A DNA stretch of 64,000 bases from DASZBX01 sp035943635 (GTDB taxonomy: Bacteria; Actinomycetota; Actinomycetes; Streptomycetales; Catenulisporaceae): positions 80,729 to 144,728 of the forward strand of contig DASZBX010000089.1 in the NCBI GenBank assembly GCA_035943635.1, written 5' to 3'. Below are positions 41,548 to 50,289 of the stretch, piece by piece; positions within the stretch are counted from its first letter, which is position 1, and every line of letters begins with the position of its first letter. A program made the position numbers and the translations under genes. Under the pieces are notes generated by a model. The model made no database searches. It saw nothing but the letters and a program-made list of their open reading frames with translations, and was not told the origin of the DNA.

Positions 41548-41997
41548 TCACGCCTTCAGTCGGGCGTGCGCGTTGACGTCGGTCACTCCGAGGTCCTGCC
41601 CGCAGGACGTGCAGGCGGTGTTCACGTGGGCCACTCCGTCGCACCCGCAGTGCTCGAAGTCCAGTGCCAGCCCGTCCGGCGCGACCCATTCCTGACCCCA
41701 GGCGGCCAGGGCCAGCACGGCCGGCAGCAGGCTCCGGCTCTTGTCGGTGAGTACGTACTCGTAGTGCTCCGGGTGTCCCGCACCGCGGCGCCGCTCCATC
41801 AGCCCGGAGGCGACGAAGCCGTCCAGCCGGGCCGACAGGATGTTGGTGGCGAGGCCGAGACTGCGCTGGAAGTCGCCGAACCTGGTGATCCCGGAGAACA
41901 ATCCGTCCCGGAGAATCAGCAGGCTCCATCGTTCGCCCACCAGCTCCAGCGCGCGGGCCACCGGGCAGTCCAGGGCTTCGTAAGTCCGTCCTAACAT
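41548..41997 (-). CDS. HxlR-family transcriptional regulator
   Basis: This 149-residue winged-helix protein has CPVARALELVGERWSLLILR (residues about 11-30), FGDFQRSLGLATNILSARLD and HYEYVLTDKSRSLLPAVLAL, all typical of HxlR proteins. The first Cys of that motif is the redox or aldehyde-sensing residue in several family members. The C-terminus adds a four-Cys HCGCDG...CTSCGQ pattern that could bind zinc. The start is ATG 41997; an imperfect palindrome at 42021-42039 overlaps its likely promoter. Confidence 0.9.
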   Translation of the reverse strand: MLGRTYEALDCPVARALELVGERWSLLILRDGLFSGITRFGDFQRSLGLATNILSARLDGFVASGLMERRRGAGHPEHYEYVLTDKSRSLLPAVLALAAWGQEWVAPDGLALDFEHCGCDGVAHVNTACTSCGQDLGVTDVNAHARLKA

Positions 41998-42020
41998 GCC
42001 GCCAGCCTAGCAAGGCTGCT

Positions 42021-42039
42021 TGCATTATGAAATGATGCA
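42021..42039. promoter_or_regulatory. Imperfect palindrome, candidate HxlR operator
   Basis: TGCATTAT and ATGATGCA flank a 3-nt spacer and match as inverted repeats at seven of eight positions. On the minus strand it covers CATAAT, a plausible -10 box of the hxlR-like gene, so binding there would repress the regulator's own gene. Confidence 0.45.
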
Positions 42040-42225
42040 GGCCAGGCCTTTCCGGACCCGGCGCGCGGCGCGCACACCGAAATCAGTCGGAGACCGCACG
42101 GTTTCGGGCACTTCTCGGCTGTGCGGCTGTTGTCGTGCGCTGCCGTGCTGCGGCAGAAGTCTCGCCCGCCCGATCGCGGAAAATGCGCGGGTCGGACGGG
42201 CGAAGCGGTCGCGGCCGGGAACCGA

Positions 42226-43254
42226 TCAGGTCCCGGTTCCGCTGGCGTCGGTGATGGCGGCGATGATCTGGGAGTTGACGTCGCTGAGCGTGGGCGCCTG
42301 GGCGGACTGGTCGACGCCGATGTCGATCAGGGCGAAGGCGCCGGTCTGGCCGGGGACCGGGATGGCGATGGCCTCGACCGTGCCGGCGGGGCCGGTGTAG
42401 CTCGGGACGACGCTCCAGGTGATCTGGTAGCCGGCCCGGCCGGCCACGGTGATCGCGCCCTGGTTGACCACGGTGTGCGAGGTCAGGGTGCCGTAGTTGC
42501 TCTTGGCCATGGCGGCGATGTCGTTGGTGACCACGGCCTGGGCCGTGTCGCCGGTGGTGGTGGTGAAGTTGACGCCGCCGGCGGTGCAGGTCGGCGCGGT
42601 GCCGTCGGCGTTGGGCGTGGCCAGGCCGCCGGGGCAGGAGTACGGCTGGGTGATCAGGGTGGGCCACACGCCCTGGCCGGTGGCCGCGCCCGAGGTGCCG
42701 GTCCAGCCGGTCGGGACCGGGATGGTCAGGCCGTCGATCGGGTCGGACACCGTCTTGCCGCTGCCGCCGGGGACGGTCGGCATCGGGGTGGGGGTGGCCC
42801 CGTTCTGGCCGCCGAGGCCGCCGGTGCCGCCGCCCAGGCCGCCGTTGCCGTTGCCGTTCCCGCCGCCACCGCCGGAGCCGGGGGTCGGCAGGGTCTGCGG
42901 AGTGTTCGGCGCCGTGGCCGAGGCGGACGGGGGCGTGCTGGTGGTGTGGTTCGTGGACAGGTAGATCGCCACGCCCGCGACCACGACGACGACGGCCACG
43001 CCGGCCGCGATCAGACCCTTGGTGCGGGAACTGCGCGGCGTGCCCGGGCCGCCCGGACCGACCGGCCCGAACGGACCGCCGCCGGGCGGTCCGCCGGCGT
43101 ACGGGCGCACCGTGGTGCTCCACTGGGCGCCGTCCCACCAGCGTTCGACGGGCCGGCCGTCCGGACCGGTCTCGCCGGTCGGGTACCAGCCGGCGGGGGT
43201 GGTGAATGCGCGAGTGGGCTCCGGTATCGACATGGAAGGAGGATATCTGCGCAT
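42226..43254 (-). CDS. DUF2510 membrane-anchored secreted protein
   Basis: This protein of up to 342 residues begins with a DUF2510 domain (AGWYPTGETGPDGRPVERWW then WDGAQWS), a Pro/Gly linker, one membrane helix (GLIAAGVAVVVVVAGVAIYL, about residues 80-99), a Gly/Asn/Thr-rich spacer and an extracellular domain of about 170 residues (VSDPIDGLTIPVPTGWTG onward). DUF2510 lies on the cytoplasmic side. Start choice is unclear: neither ATG 43254 nor ATG 43233 has a Shine-Dalgarno sequence on this strand. The extracellular domain has two Cys but no recognised fold. Confidence 0.8.
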   Translation of the reverse strand: MRRYPPSMSIPEPTRAFTTPAGWYPTGETGPDGRPVERWWDGAQWSTTVRPYAGGPPGGGPFGPVGPGGPGTPRSSRTKGLIAAGVAVVVVVAGVAIYLSTNHTTSTPPSASATAPNTPQTLPTPGSGGGGGNGNGNGGLGGGTGGLGGQNGATPTPMPTVPGGSGKTVSDPIDGLTIPVPTGWTGTSGAATGQGVWPTLITQPYSCPGGLATPNADGTAPTCTAGGVNFTTTTGDTAQAVVTNDIAAMAKSNYGTLTSHTVVNQGAITVAGRAGYQITWSVVPSYTGPAGTVEAIAIPVPGQTGAFALIDIGVDQSAQAPTLSDVNSQIIAAITDASGTGT

Positions 43255-43349
43255 CCTGAGCCGTCGGCGCCGACCCGGCTAAGAATTCGCCGAACAACAG
43301 CTGTGAGATTTCTGAGACCGCAGGCCGGAGCGGTTGTGCCGCTCCGGTT

Positions 43350-44654
43350 TCACCCGTCCGCGGCGATGATCAGCGACGCGTACGTGGGAATCATCACTCC
43401 TCGGGCATAGCGGCGCGAGACGATCCGGTACGGCCGTCCGGCGTCGGTCAGCGACTGCAGCAGCTGCCCGATCTCGGCCCGGGCGACCGGCGCGCCGAGG
43501 CACAGGTGGCGGCCCGCGCCGAACCAGAGCTGGCGGGCCTCGGCGACGTACGGCCGGGTGATGTCGAAGCCGCCGATCCGGTTGTCCGCGGTGTACGTGC
43601 TGAGCAGGACCCGGTCCTCGGCGCGCATGCGGCGCCCGCCGAGCTCCACGTCGGACACCACGTGCCGCCCGATCACCGGGGCCGGGGTGCTCACCCGCAG
43701 GCCCTCGCGGACCGCGTCGGGCAGCCGGGCCGGGTCGGCGAGCAGGGCGCCGAACTGGCCGGTGTCGTGCAGCAGGGCCACGGTGCGGGTCATCGCGCTC
43801 GCGGCCGTCTCGGTGCCGGCGACCAGGAGCAGGCAGGCCAGGCCGGTGGTCTCCTCCAGGGTCAGGCCGGCTTCGCGGCAGCGGCCGAGCAGGGTGTTCG
43901 TGGGGGCGTGGGCGTAGGAGTCGGGCACGTCCCGGGTCAGTTCGCCGATGATCGCGCGGGCGGCCTGGATGCGTTCGGCGGGCAGGACCGTCGAGGCCGC
44001 GGAGCCCAGGGCCAGGGCGGCCAGCCGTTCGCCGGATTCGAAGAGGTGGACGAATTCGGCGTCGGCGGGGGCGGAGGCGGAATCGGGGGCGGTGGCGACG
44101 GAGGTCGCGGCTCGGGTCGCACCAACGGTGCCCGCGGCCTCGGCGGCGATGGAGCCGCCACCAACAGCGGAGCTGTCGGCGCCGGCCGTGCCGCCGAGGT
44201 GCAGGCCGAGCAGGTCGGCCATCATCCGGCCGACGATCTGCCGGGCGGCGTACGCGATGTCCACCTCGCGGCCCTCGGTCAGCGCACTGGTCACGCCCTC
44301 GTACACCGGCCCGGCCACCCGCTGCACCAGCGCGGTCGAGTTGGCCTCGGTGAACAGGTCGCGGGCGCGGTGGCGCAGGTCGGCGTGGCCGGGGCCGTCG
44401 AACAGCTGGGGGACGTAGTCGCCGAGGATCTGTTCCCACAGATGGCCTACTCCGCCTTCGCCCAGAAGGCTGAAGTGGGTGTGGTCGCACAGGACCTTGC
44501 GGGAGAGCACCGGGTCGGTTACCACCCAGCCGAGCCGGGGGACGCGCCGAACCGGCCCGAATCCACCCGTCCGGGCTACCCGGAGCATCGCCCAGAGCCA
44601 TGGTTGTCCGGATCTCAACAACTTGGACTCGTGTAATTGTGCCGTGTCACTCAT
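43350..44654 (-). CDS. Cytochrome P450
   Basis: This 434-residue monooxygenase has the I-helix LLLVAGTETAASAMTRTV, the ExxR motif VREGLRVSTP and the heme-binding loop LWFGAGRHLCLGAPVARAEI. An Ala/Gly/Ser-rich insert of about 45 residues (near residues 155-200) is unusual and probably a surface loop. The start is ATG 44654 with GAGGAGGG upstream. It is divergent from the KASIII-like gene by 101 bp and probably shares its control, which makes it a likely tailoring enzyme of that operon. It resembles the P450 at 46544 in its ends. Confidence 0.9.
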   Translation of the reverse strand: MSDTAQLHESKLLRSGQPWLWAMLRVARTGGFGPVRRVPRLGWVVTDPVLSRKVLCDHTHFSLLGEGGVGHLWEQILGDYVPQLFDGPGHADLRHRARDLFTEANSTALVQRVAGPVYEGVTSALTEGREVDIAYAARQIVGRMMADLLGLHLGGTAGADSSAVGGGSIAAEAAGTVGATRAATSVATAPDSASAPADAEFVHLFESGERLAALALGSAASTVLPAERIQAARAIIGELTRDVPDSYAHAPTNTLLGRCREAGLTLEETTGLACLLLVAGTETAASAMTRTVALLHDTGQFGALLADPARLPDAVREGLRVSTPAPVIGRHVVSDVELGGRRMRAEDRVLLSTYTADNRIGGFDITRPYVAEARQLWFGAGRHLCLGAPVARAEIGQLLQSLTDAGRPYRIVSRRYARGVMIPTYASLIIAADG

Positions 44655-44755
44655 CGCGCCCTCCTCGGCTTCTGAACCATACTGGTCGTATCAACGCAGG
44701 TGCGGAAAGGTCTCGGCCGGAATTGCACCGGTCGGGGGACGGGAGCCGGGGCCGA

Positions 44756-45754
44756 ATGCGCGCACGGATATCAGGCGTCACCTCTTACTTACCGGAACTC
44801 GTGCGCAGCAGCACGCAGGTCGAGCAGCGGATCGCGGACAGTGGGCCGTACGGGCCGCGGCCCGGGGTGCTCGCGGCGGTCACCGGGATCCACTCCCGGC
44901 GGGTCGCCCCGGACGACTGGCAGGCCTCGGACCTCGCGGTCGCCGCGGCCGGCAAGCTGCTGGCCCAGCGCGGGGTCGGGGCCGGCGACCTGGACCTGCT
45001 GATCTTCGCCAGCGCCTCGCAGGACATGGTCGAGCCGGCCACGGCGCACATCGTCGCGGCCAAGCTCGGCGCGCACTGCCCGGTGTTCGACCTGAAGAAC
45101 GCGTGCAACAGCGTGCTGAACGCGATCCAGGTCGGCGAGGCGCTGATCGGGTCCGGGCAGTACCGGCGGGTGCTGGTCTGCACCGGCGAGGTGCCGTCGC
45201 GGGCGATCCGGTGGTCGGTGCGGGACCGGGAGCAGTTCATCGAGTCCGCGCCCGGGTACACGCTGTCGGACTCCGGGGCCGCGCTGCTGCTCGAACCGCA
45301 CCCGAGCCGGGGGATCTTCCACCGGGCGTTCACCGCGGACTCCGCGTCCTGGGCCGTGGGCACGCTGCCCGGCGGCGGGACGGCGCACCCGCGGGACCCG
45401 GACTTCAGCTACTTCCGGATGGACGGCGGGCTGCTGCGCCGGGCGTTCGAGTCGCTCGGGGTCGGCGTGGTGTTCGAGGCGATGGCCGAGCACAAGCTGA
45501 CCTGGGCGGACTTCGCGCTGCTGGCCGTGCACCAGGTGACCGTGCCCTTCCTGGAGGTGTTCCTGCAGGCCAGCGGGGCGCCGCGGGAGCTGCTGGTGCC
45601 GGTGCTGGCCGACTACGGCAACCTGGCCTCGGCCGCGCTGCCGTTCCAGCTGGCCACCGCGATCGAGCAGGGCCGGGTCGGCCCGGGCGACCGGGTCGCG
45701 CTGGTCGGGCTGGCCGGCGGGATATCGCTCGGCGTCCTGTTCGTGGATTTCTGA
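44756..45754 (+). CDS. KASIII/OleA-like thiolase-fold condensing enzyme
   Basis: This 332-residue condensing enzyme has the KASIII catalytic triad: Cys in FDLKNACNSVLNAIQVGEAL (about residue 115), His in LLAVHQVTVPF (about 262) and Asn in YGNLASAALPFQLATAI (about 290). OleA enzymes use this scaffold for head-to-head condensation of two fatty acyl-CoAs. The link to OleA rests mainly on its OleC- and OleD-like neighbours. The start is ATG 44756. It leads a five-gene operon with GT2, P450, ligase and reductase genes. A KASIII-type acyltransferase that makes an ester is the alternative. Confidence 0.82.
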   Translation: MRARISGVTSYLPELVRSSTQVEQRIADSGPYGPRPGVLAAVTGIHSRRVAPDDWQASDLAVAAAGKLLAQRGVGAGDLDLLIFASASQDMVEPATAHIVAAKLGAHCPVFDLKNACNSVLNAIQVGEALIGSGQYRRVLVCTGEVPSRAIRWSVRDREQFIESAPGYTLSDSGAALLLEPHPSRGIFHRAFTADSASWAVGTLPGGGTAHPRDPDFSYFRMDGGLLRRAFESLGVGVVFEAMAEHKLTWADFALLAVHQVTVPFLEVFLQASGAPRELLVPVLADYGNLASAALPFQLATAIEQGRVGPGDRVALVGLAGGISLGVLFVDF

Positions 45755-45791
45755 GCCGTCCGTCCGAGCCGTGGAGAACCGTGGAGAACTG

Positions 45792-46547
45792 ATGACTGAG
45801 CTGTGGGTGGTCGTGCCGGCGCACAACGAGGAGCGGCTGCTGCCGGGCCTGCTGGAGGCGCTGGCCGCGCAGCGCGACCTCGGGTTCGAGCTGGTCGTGG
45901 TGGACAACGCCTCGACCGACGCGACGGCCGAGGTGGTGGCCAAGTTCGCGGCCGGCTGCGAGCTGTTCCCGGTGCACCTGGTGACCGAGCCGGTCAAGGG
46001 CACCGGCGCCGCGGGGGACAGCGGGATGCGGTTCGCGATCGAGCACGGCGCGGCGCTGCTGATGCGCACCGACGCGGACTGCCTGCCCGATCCCGGCTGG
46101 ATCGCGGCCGGGCGGGCCGCGCTGCGCGGCGGGCTGCACCTGAGCACCGGGCCGATGCTGCCGCGGGTGGACGAGTTCCAGCTGCGCTGGTGGGAGGGCA
46201 GCCTGCTGCCGCGGGTGGTGGCCGGGGCGGCCGCGTTCGGCCGGTTCCGGCCGAGCAACCGCTCGCCCGAGTACATCGGCCCGTACCTGATGTGCCCGGG
46301 CTGCAACATCGCGATCACCGCGGCGATGTACGAACAGTCCGGCGGTTTCCCGCGCACCTCGATCGACAAGGAGCACGAGGACCGCGCCCTGGTCAACCGG
46401 GTCCGCAAGCACACCAAGGCGATCGGCTACACCTCCGACCAGGCCGTGCGCGCCTCGCTGCGCCGGGTCCGGGCCTACGGGCTGCGGCGCACGCTGGCGT
46501 GGTACCTGAACCACGGCGGCGAGCTCGACGTGGTGGACGTGCGATGA
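45792..46547 (+). CDS. GT2-family glycosyltransferase
   Basis: This 251-residue enzyme has the GT-A pattern WVVVPAHNEERLLPGLLEAL, LVVVDNASTDATAEVV and LLMRTDADCLPDPGWI (DAD metal site), followed by PGCNIAITAAMYEQSGGFP. The start is ATG 45792, five bases after GGAG, and its stop overlaps the next P450 start by 4 nt. No membrane segment is seen. Its place in the operon suggests sugar attachment to the product or to an acyl carrier lipid; donor and acceptor are unknown. Confidence 0.87.
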   Translation: MTELWVVVPAHNEERLLPGLLEALAAQRDLGFELVVVDNASTDATAEVVAKFAAGCELFPVHLVTEPVKGTGAAGDSGMRFAIEHGAALLMRTDADCLPDPGWIAAGRAALRGGLHLSTGPMLPRVDEFQLRWWEGSLLPRVVAGAAAFGRFRPSNRSPEYIGPYLMCPGCNIAITAAMYEQSGGFPRTSIDKEHEDRALVNRVRKHTKAIGYTSDQAVRASLRRVRAYGLRRTLAWYLNHGGELDVVDVR

Positions 46548-47758
46548 GCCGGCGCGATCCGGTCGCCCGCTGGGAGAACCGGCTGCTGCGGGCCGCGCAC
46601 CCGGTGGCCTTCCCGTTGGTCCGGCTGGTCGGCCGGGCCGGTCCGCAGGTGCGCGTGCCGGGGGTCGGCACCGTGGTCAGCGACCCGGTCGCGGCCCGCT
46701 CGATCCTGCTGGACACCGACGACTACCGCAAGGACGGCCCGGGCTCGTCCGGCGCGCTGTGGACGCCGATCCTCGGGCCCACGGTGCTGCTCAACATGGA
46801 AGGCGAGGGGCACCGGCAGCTGCGGCGCAAGCTCGTGCCCCTGTTCACCCGGGTCAATGCCGAGTCCATGTGCGCGCGGGTGCTCACGCCGCTGGTCGAC
46901 GAGGCCGTCAAGCGGCTGGCGTCCGGCGAGGCGGTCGACCTGGTCCCGCTGACCCGGGCCGCCGCCGGGGCCGTGATCGGCGAGATCCTCGGGCTGCCGC
47001 CGGGCGGCACCGCGCAGGACCTGGAGCTGTTCGAACGCGGCGAGCAGATCACGTCCATGGTGACGCTGCGCACGAAGGAGTTCAGCCCGCGGCAGGTCGC
47101 GCGGGCCAAGGAGGTGCTGGGCGAGCTGGTCGAGGCGGCCGGGCGCGCGTACGACGACGGCAGCCCGGACACGGTGGCCGGCCGGATGCGGGAGTTGGGC
47201 CTCAGCCGCGCCGAGGCCCTGGGCGCGGCGGCGGCGTTCCTGCTCACCGGGACCGAGACCATCGCGACCACGGTGCCGCGGCTGTTCGCGATCTGGCAGG
47301 ACAGCGGACTGCTCGATCCGGGAGCGGCGCGAGCAGGCGGCGCCGTGACCGAAACCAACCTGGACGCGGCGATAGACGAGGCGATGCGCGTGATGTCGCC
47401 GAGCCCGGCGATGCTGCGCCGCAAGACGGACAGCGGCGCGCGATACCTGATCGCCACCCTCAACTGCACCCGGTCCTACGGGCCCTTCGACCCGGCGGTG
47501 GCCCGCGGCGAGCGGCCTGCGCCGGATCCGCAGCGACTGTGGTTCGGCGCCGGGCCGCACTACTGCGTCGGCGCGCCGCTGGCCCTGGCCGAGATCAGAA
47601 CCCTCACGCGCGGGCTGCTGGCCGCCGGGCCGCTGCGGGTGGCCGCCCGCCGGGTCTCGCGCTCGGTCCTGATCCCGGCCTACGCGAAACTCGAGCTGGC
47701 CCGGACCGGGTCCGCTCGCCTGCCGGACGACCGCATGCTGGAGGACGCCTCGTGTTGA
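46544..47758 (+). CDS. Cytochrome P450 with shortened K-helix to heme segment
   Basis: This 404-residue P450 has AAAFLLTGTETIATTVPRLF (I helix), AIDEAMRVMSPSP (ExxR) and the heme loop LWFGAGPHYCVGAPLALAEI with the Cys ligand. Between ExxR and the meander, the stretch LRRKTDSGARYLIATLNCTR lacks about 10-12 residues that carry a beta hairpin in the P450 at 43350. The start is in an ATGA overlap with the GT2 gene, and the stop overlaps the ligase start by 7 nt. The protein should still bind heme, but its substrate pocket may differ. Confidence 0.88.
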   Translation: MSRRDPVARWENRLLRAAHPVAFPLVRLVGRAGPQVRVPGVGTVVSDPVAARSILLDTDDYRKDGPGSSGALWTPILGPTVLLNMEGEGHRQLRRKLVPLFTRVNAESMCARVLTPLVDEAVKRLASGEAVDLVPLTRAAAGAVIGEILGLPPGGTAQDLELFERGEQITSMVTLRTKEFSPRQVARAKEVLGELVEAAGRAYDDGSPDTVAGRMRELGLSRAEALGAAAAFLLTGTETIATTVPRLFAIWQDSGLLDPGAARAGGAVTETNLDAAIDEAMRVMSPSPAMLRRKTDSGARYLIATLNCTRSYGPFDPAVARGERPAPDPQRLWFGAGPHYCVGAPLALAEIRTLTRGLLAAGPLRVAARRVSRSVLIPAYAKLELARTGSARLPDDRMLEDASC

Positions 47759-49260
47759 CCGACATCCTGGCCCGGGCCGCCGAACGGCCCGACGCGCTCG
47801 CCGTGATCGACTCCCGCGGGCGGCGCACCACCTTCGGGCAGCTGGCCGCCGAGATCGCCCGCGTCGCCGGGCAGCTGCGCGAGCGCGGGTTCGAGCCCGG
47901 CGACGCGGTCCTGTTCGCGGTCCGGCCGGACGGCGGCATGCTCCCGCTCGGGCTCGGCGTGCTGGCCGCGGGCGGGGTGATCGTGGTGGCCGACCCGGGC
48001 GCCGGGGCCGGGCTGGCCGCGGCCCGCCGGCAGCTGCTGGACCAGAAGCTGGCCAGCGTGCGCTGGGTCGCGGCCGAGTCGGTGCTCTACGCGCTCTCGG
48101 CCCGCACGTCCCTGCGCGGCAAGCTGAAACGGGCCGGGCTCTACCTGCCGGACCTGGAGGATCGCAGCCTGCTGCGGATCCGGACCGGGCCCTGGCTGCC
48201 GGGCGCGCCGCTGCGCCCGCTGCCGCCGCGCACCGGCGCCCCGGCCCAGCCGGCTCTGCCCGGCGAGCAGCCGGGCCGGGACACGCCCGCGGTCGTGGTG
48301 TTCACCTCGGGCACGACCGCCGAGCCGCGCGCCGTGCTGCACAGCCTAGACAGCCTGCACTGCGGCGCGCAGTTGCTGACCGGCCGGATCGGGGCCGGGC
48401 CCGGGGACATCGTGCACACCGAACAGCTGATGGTCGCGCTGCCGTTCCTCGCGGCCGGGGCGGCGTGGTCCACCTCGGGAGTGCCGGTGCGGCCGGAGCG
48501 GGTGCTGCGGGCGTTGCGGGAACGCGGCGCCACGCACACCTTCGCGACCGCGGCCGCCGCCGAGACGCTGCTCAAGGCCGGCCCGCTGCCCACGTCCCTG
48601 CGGATGTTCCTGCTCGGGGCCGCGCCGGTGCCGATCCCGGTGCTCGAACGGCTGCGCGACGCCTTGCCGGACACCGAGATCGTCGCGGTCTACGGCGCGA
48701 CCGAGGCCCTGCCGATCGCGACTGCGACCGCGTCCGAGAAGCTCGCCTACCGCGACGGCGACCTGCTCGGCACGCCGCTGCCCGGCCTCTCGGTCCGGCT
48801 CGACGACACCGGCGAGATCCTGGTCTCCGGGCCGAACGTGGCCCCGGCCTACCTGGCCGAGGGCGAGATCAGGGTCCTGCGGACCGGGGACATCGGCCGG
48901 ATCGACCCGGACGGGCGGCTGGTCCTGCTCGGCCGGGCCAAGGACATGATCATCCGGGGCTCGTTCAACCTCTACCCCCGGCTGTACGAGGACACGGTCT
49001 GCCGGCTGCCGTACATCGAGGCGGCCGCGTTCGTCGGCCTGCCCGACCCGGTCACCCTGGACGAGGAGGTCGTGCTCGCCGTCGTCCCGCGGGAGGGCTG
49101 CCCGGCCGGCGAGGCGGTGGCCCGGCTGCGCCGGGAGCTGCCGGAGCTGATCGACCACGCCGCGCTGCCGGACCGGGTGGTCGCGATCGAGGCGGTCCCG
49201 CGGACCGGGCGGACCGAGAAACCGGACCGGGAGCGACTCCGGGAGCTGGTCCGGCGATGA
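47752..49260 (+). CDS. OleC-like AMP-forming ligase / beta-lactone synthetase candidate
   Basis: This 502-residue ANL-superfamily enzyme has the P-loop VVVFTSGTTAEPRAVLHSL, the adenine motif VAVYGATEALPIATATAS, and YLAEGEIRVLRTGDIGRIDP then GRLVLLGRAKDMIIRG, the hinge and C-terminal region. The end TGRTEKPDRERL keeps the catalytic Lys position. OleC proteins turn 3-hydroxy acids into beta-lactones. The start is GTG 47752 with GAGG upstream. The gene between the P450 and the OleD-like reductase fits OleC, but a simple acyl-CoA ligase cannot be excluded by eye. Confidence 0.8.
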   Translation: MLTDILARAAERPDALAVIDSRGRRTTFGQLAAEIARVAGQLRERGFEPGDAVLFAVRPDGGMLPLGLGVLAAGGVIVVADPGAGAGLAAARRQLLDQKLASVRWVAAESVLYALSARTSLRGKLKRAGLYLPDLEDRSLLRIRTGPWLPGAPLRPLPPRTGAPAQPALPGEQPGRDTPAVVVFTSGTTAEPRAVLHSLDSLHCGAQLLTGRIGAGPGDIVHTEQLMVALPFLAAGAAWSTSGVPVRPERVLRALRERGATHTFATAAAAETLLKAGPLPTSLRMFLLGAAPVPIPVLERLRDALPDTEIVAVYGATEALPIATATASEKLAYRDGDLLGTPLPGLSVRLDDTGEILVSGPNVAPAYLAEGEIRVLRTGDIGRIDPDGRLVLLGRAKDMIIRGSFNLYPRLYEDTVCRLPYIEAAAFVGLPDPVTLDEEVVLAVVPREGCPAGEAVARLRRELPELIDHAALPDRVVAIEAVPRTGRTEKPDRERLRELVRR

Positions 49261-50201
49261 AGATCGCGGTCACCGGGGCCACCGGTTTCGTCGGCGGCGC
49301 GGTCTGCCGGGCCGCGGCCGAGCAGGGGCACGCCGTGCTCGCCTTCGGCCGCCGGCCGCGGGTGGAGCCGAAGCACGTGGCCGACGCGCCGTACGAGTCC
49401 TGGGACATCGGGCACTGGCCGCTGGCGGTGCCGGCCGTGGACGCGGTGGTGCACTGCGCCGGGATGGCCGCCGAGTGGGGTTCCCGGGGCGACTTCCACA
49501 CCGCGAACGTGCTCGGCACGGTGAACGTGCTCGATTCCTTCCGGGACGCCGGGCGGGTCGTGCACATCTCGACCGCGAGCGTGTACGACCCGACCCGGCC
49601 CACCGCCCGGGCCCGGGAGGACGCCGCCCTGACCCGCCGGCGCGGGGATCACTACGGCGCCTCGAAGCGGCTGGCCGAGGACGTGGTCCGGCACGAGCGG
49701 CCGGACGCCGTGATCCTGCGCCCGCACGCGGTCTACGGCCCCGGCGACACCACGCTGCTGCCGCGGGTGCTCCGGTCGATCCGGCCGGGCCCGGGCGGGC
49801 CCCGGCTGTTCGCGGTCGGCGACGGGCGCCAGCCGCTGAGCCTTACCGGTATCGGCAACCTGACCCGGGCGGTGCTCTCGGCGGTGGCCGGCGAGGCCGG
49901 CGGCACCTTCAACATCGCCGACGCCGCGCCCGTGGTCCTGGACACCGTGCTGCGCGAGGTGCTCGACGCGAAGGCCCCCGGCACCGCGATCCGCTACCTC
50001 CCGCTGCCGGTCGCCGACGCGCTGGCCGTGGCGGCCGAGTCGGCCCACCGGGCGCTGCGCCGCCGCACGCCGCCGCCGATCACCCGTTATGCGGTCCTGC
50101 ACCTGGCCTACGAGCGGACGCTGAACACTGACAAGGCCCGCGCCCAGCTCGGCTACCGCCCGACCGCGACGGATCTCGGCCCCGCGTTGGCGGATTCATG
50201 A
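49257..50201 (+). CDS. OleD-like NAD(P)-dependent reductase (SDR)
   Basis: This 314-residue extended short-chain dehydrogenase has the Rossmann motif KIAVTGATGFVGGAVCRAAA, a DAVVHCAGMAAEWG stretch, the catalytic Ser in VHISTASVYDP and YGASKRLAEDVV with the YxxxK pair. It resembles 3-beta-hydroxysteroid dehydrogenase-like OleD, which reduces 2-alkyl-3-ketoacids. The ATG overlaps the ligase stop by 4 nt. It is the last gene of the operon; no OleB-like decarboxylase follows. Confidence 0.87.
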   Translation: MKIAVTGATGFVGGAVCRAAAEQGHAVLAFGRRPRVEPKHVADAPYESWDIGHWPLAVPAVDAVVHCAGMAAEWGSRGDFHTANVLGTVNVLDSFRDAGRVVHISTASVYDPTRPTARAREDAALTRRRGDHYGASKRLAEDVVRHERPDAVILRPHAVYGPGDTTLLPRVLRSIRPGPGGPRLFAVGDGRQPLSLTGIGNLTRAVLSAVAGEAGGTFNIADAAPVVLDTVLREVLDAKAPGTAIRYLPLPVADALAVAAESAHRALRRRTPPPITRYAVLHLAYERTLNTDKARAQLGYRPTATDLGPALADS

Positions 50202-50289
50202 AAATCCGTGCTATTATATCCAACTTCTGACACTCTGATGCGGAGCCGGGCCACGGCCCCCGCCTGCCGCGCGCCCGGCCCGCCGACGC

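Noticed and set aside
45803..46543. Upstream extension of the P450 frame
   Set aside because: It is an out-of-frame shadow of the GT2 gene; the P450 begins at the ATGA overlap at 46544.
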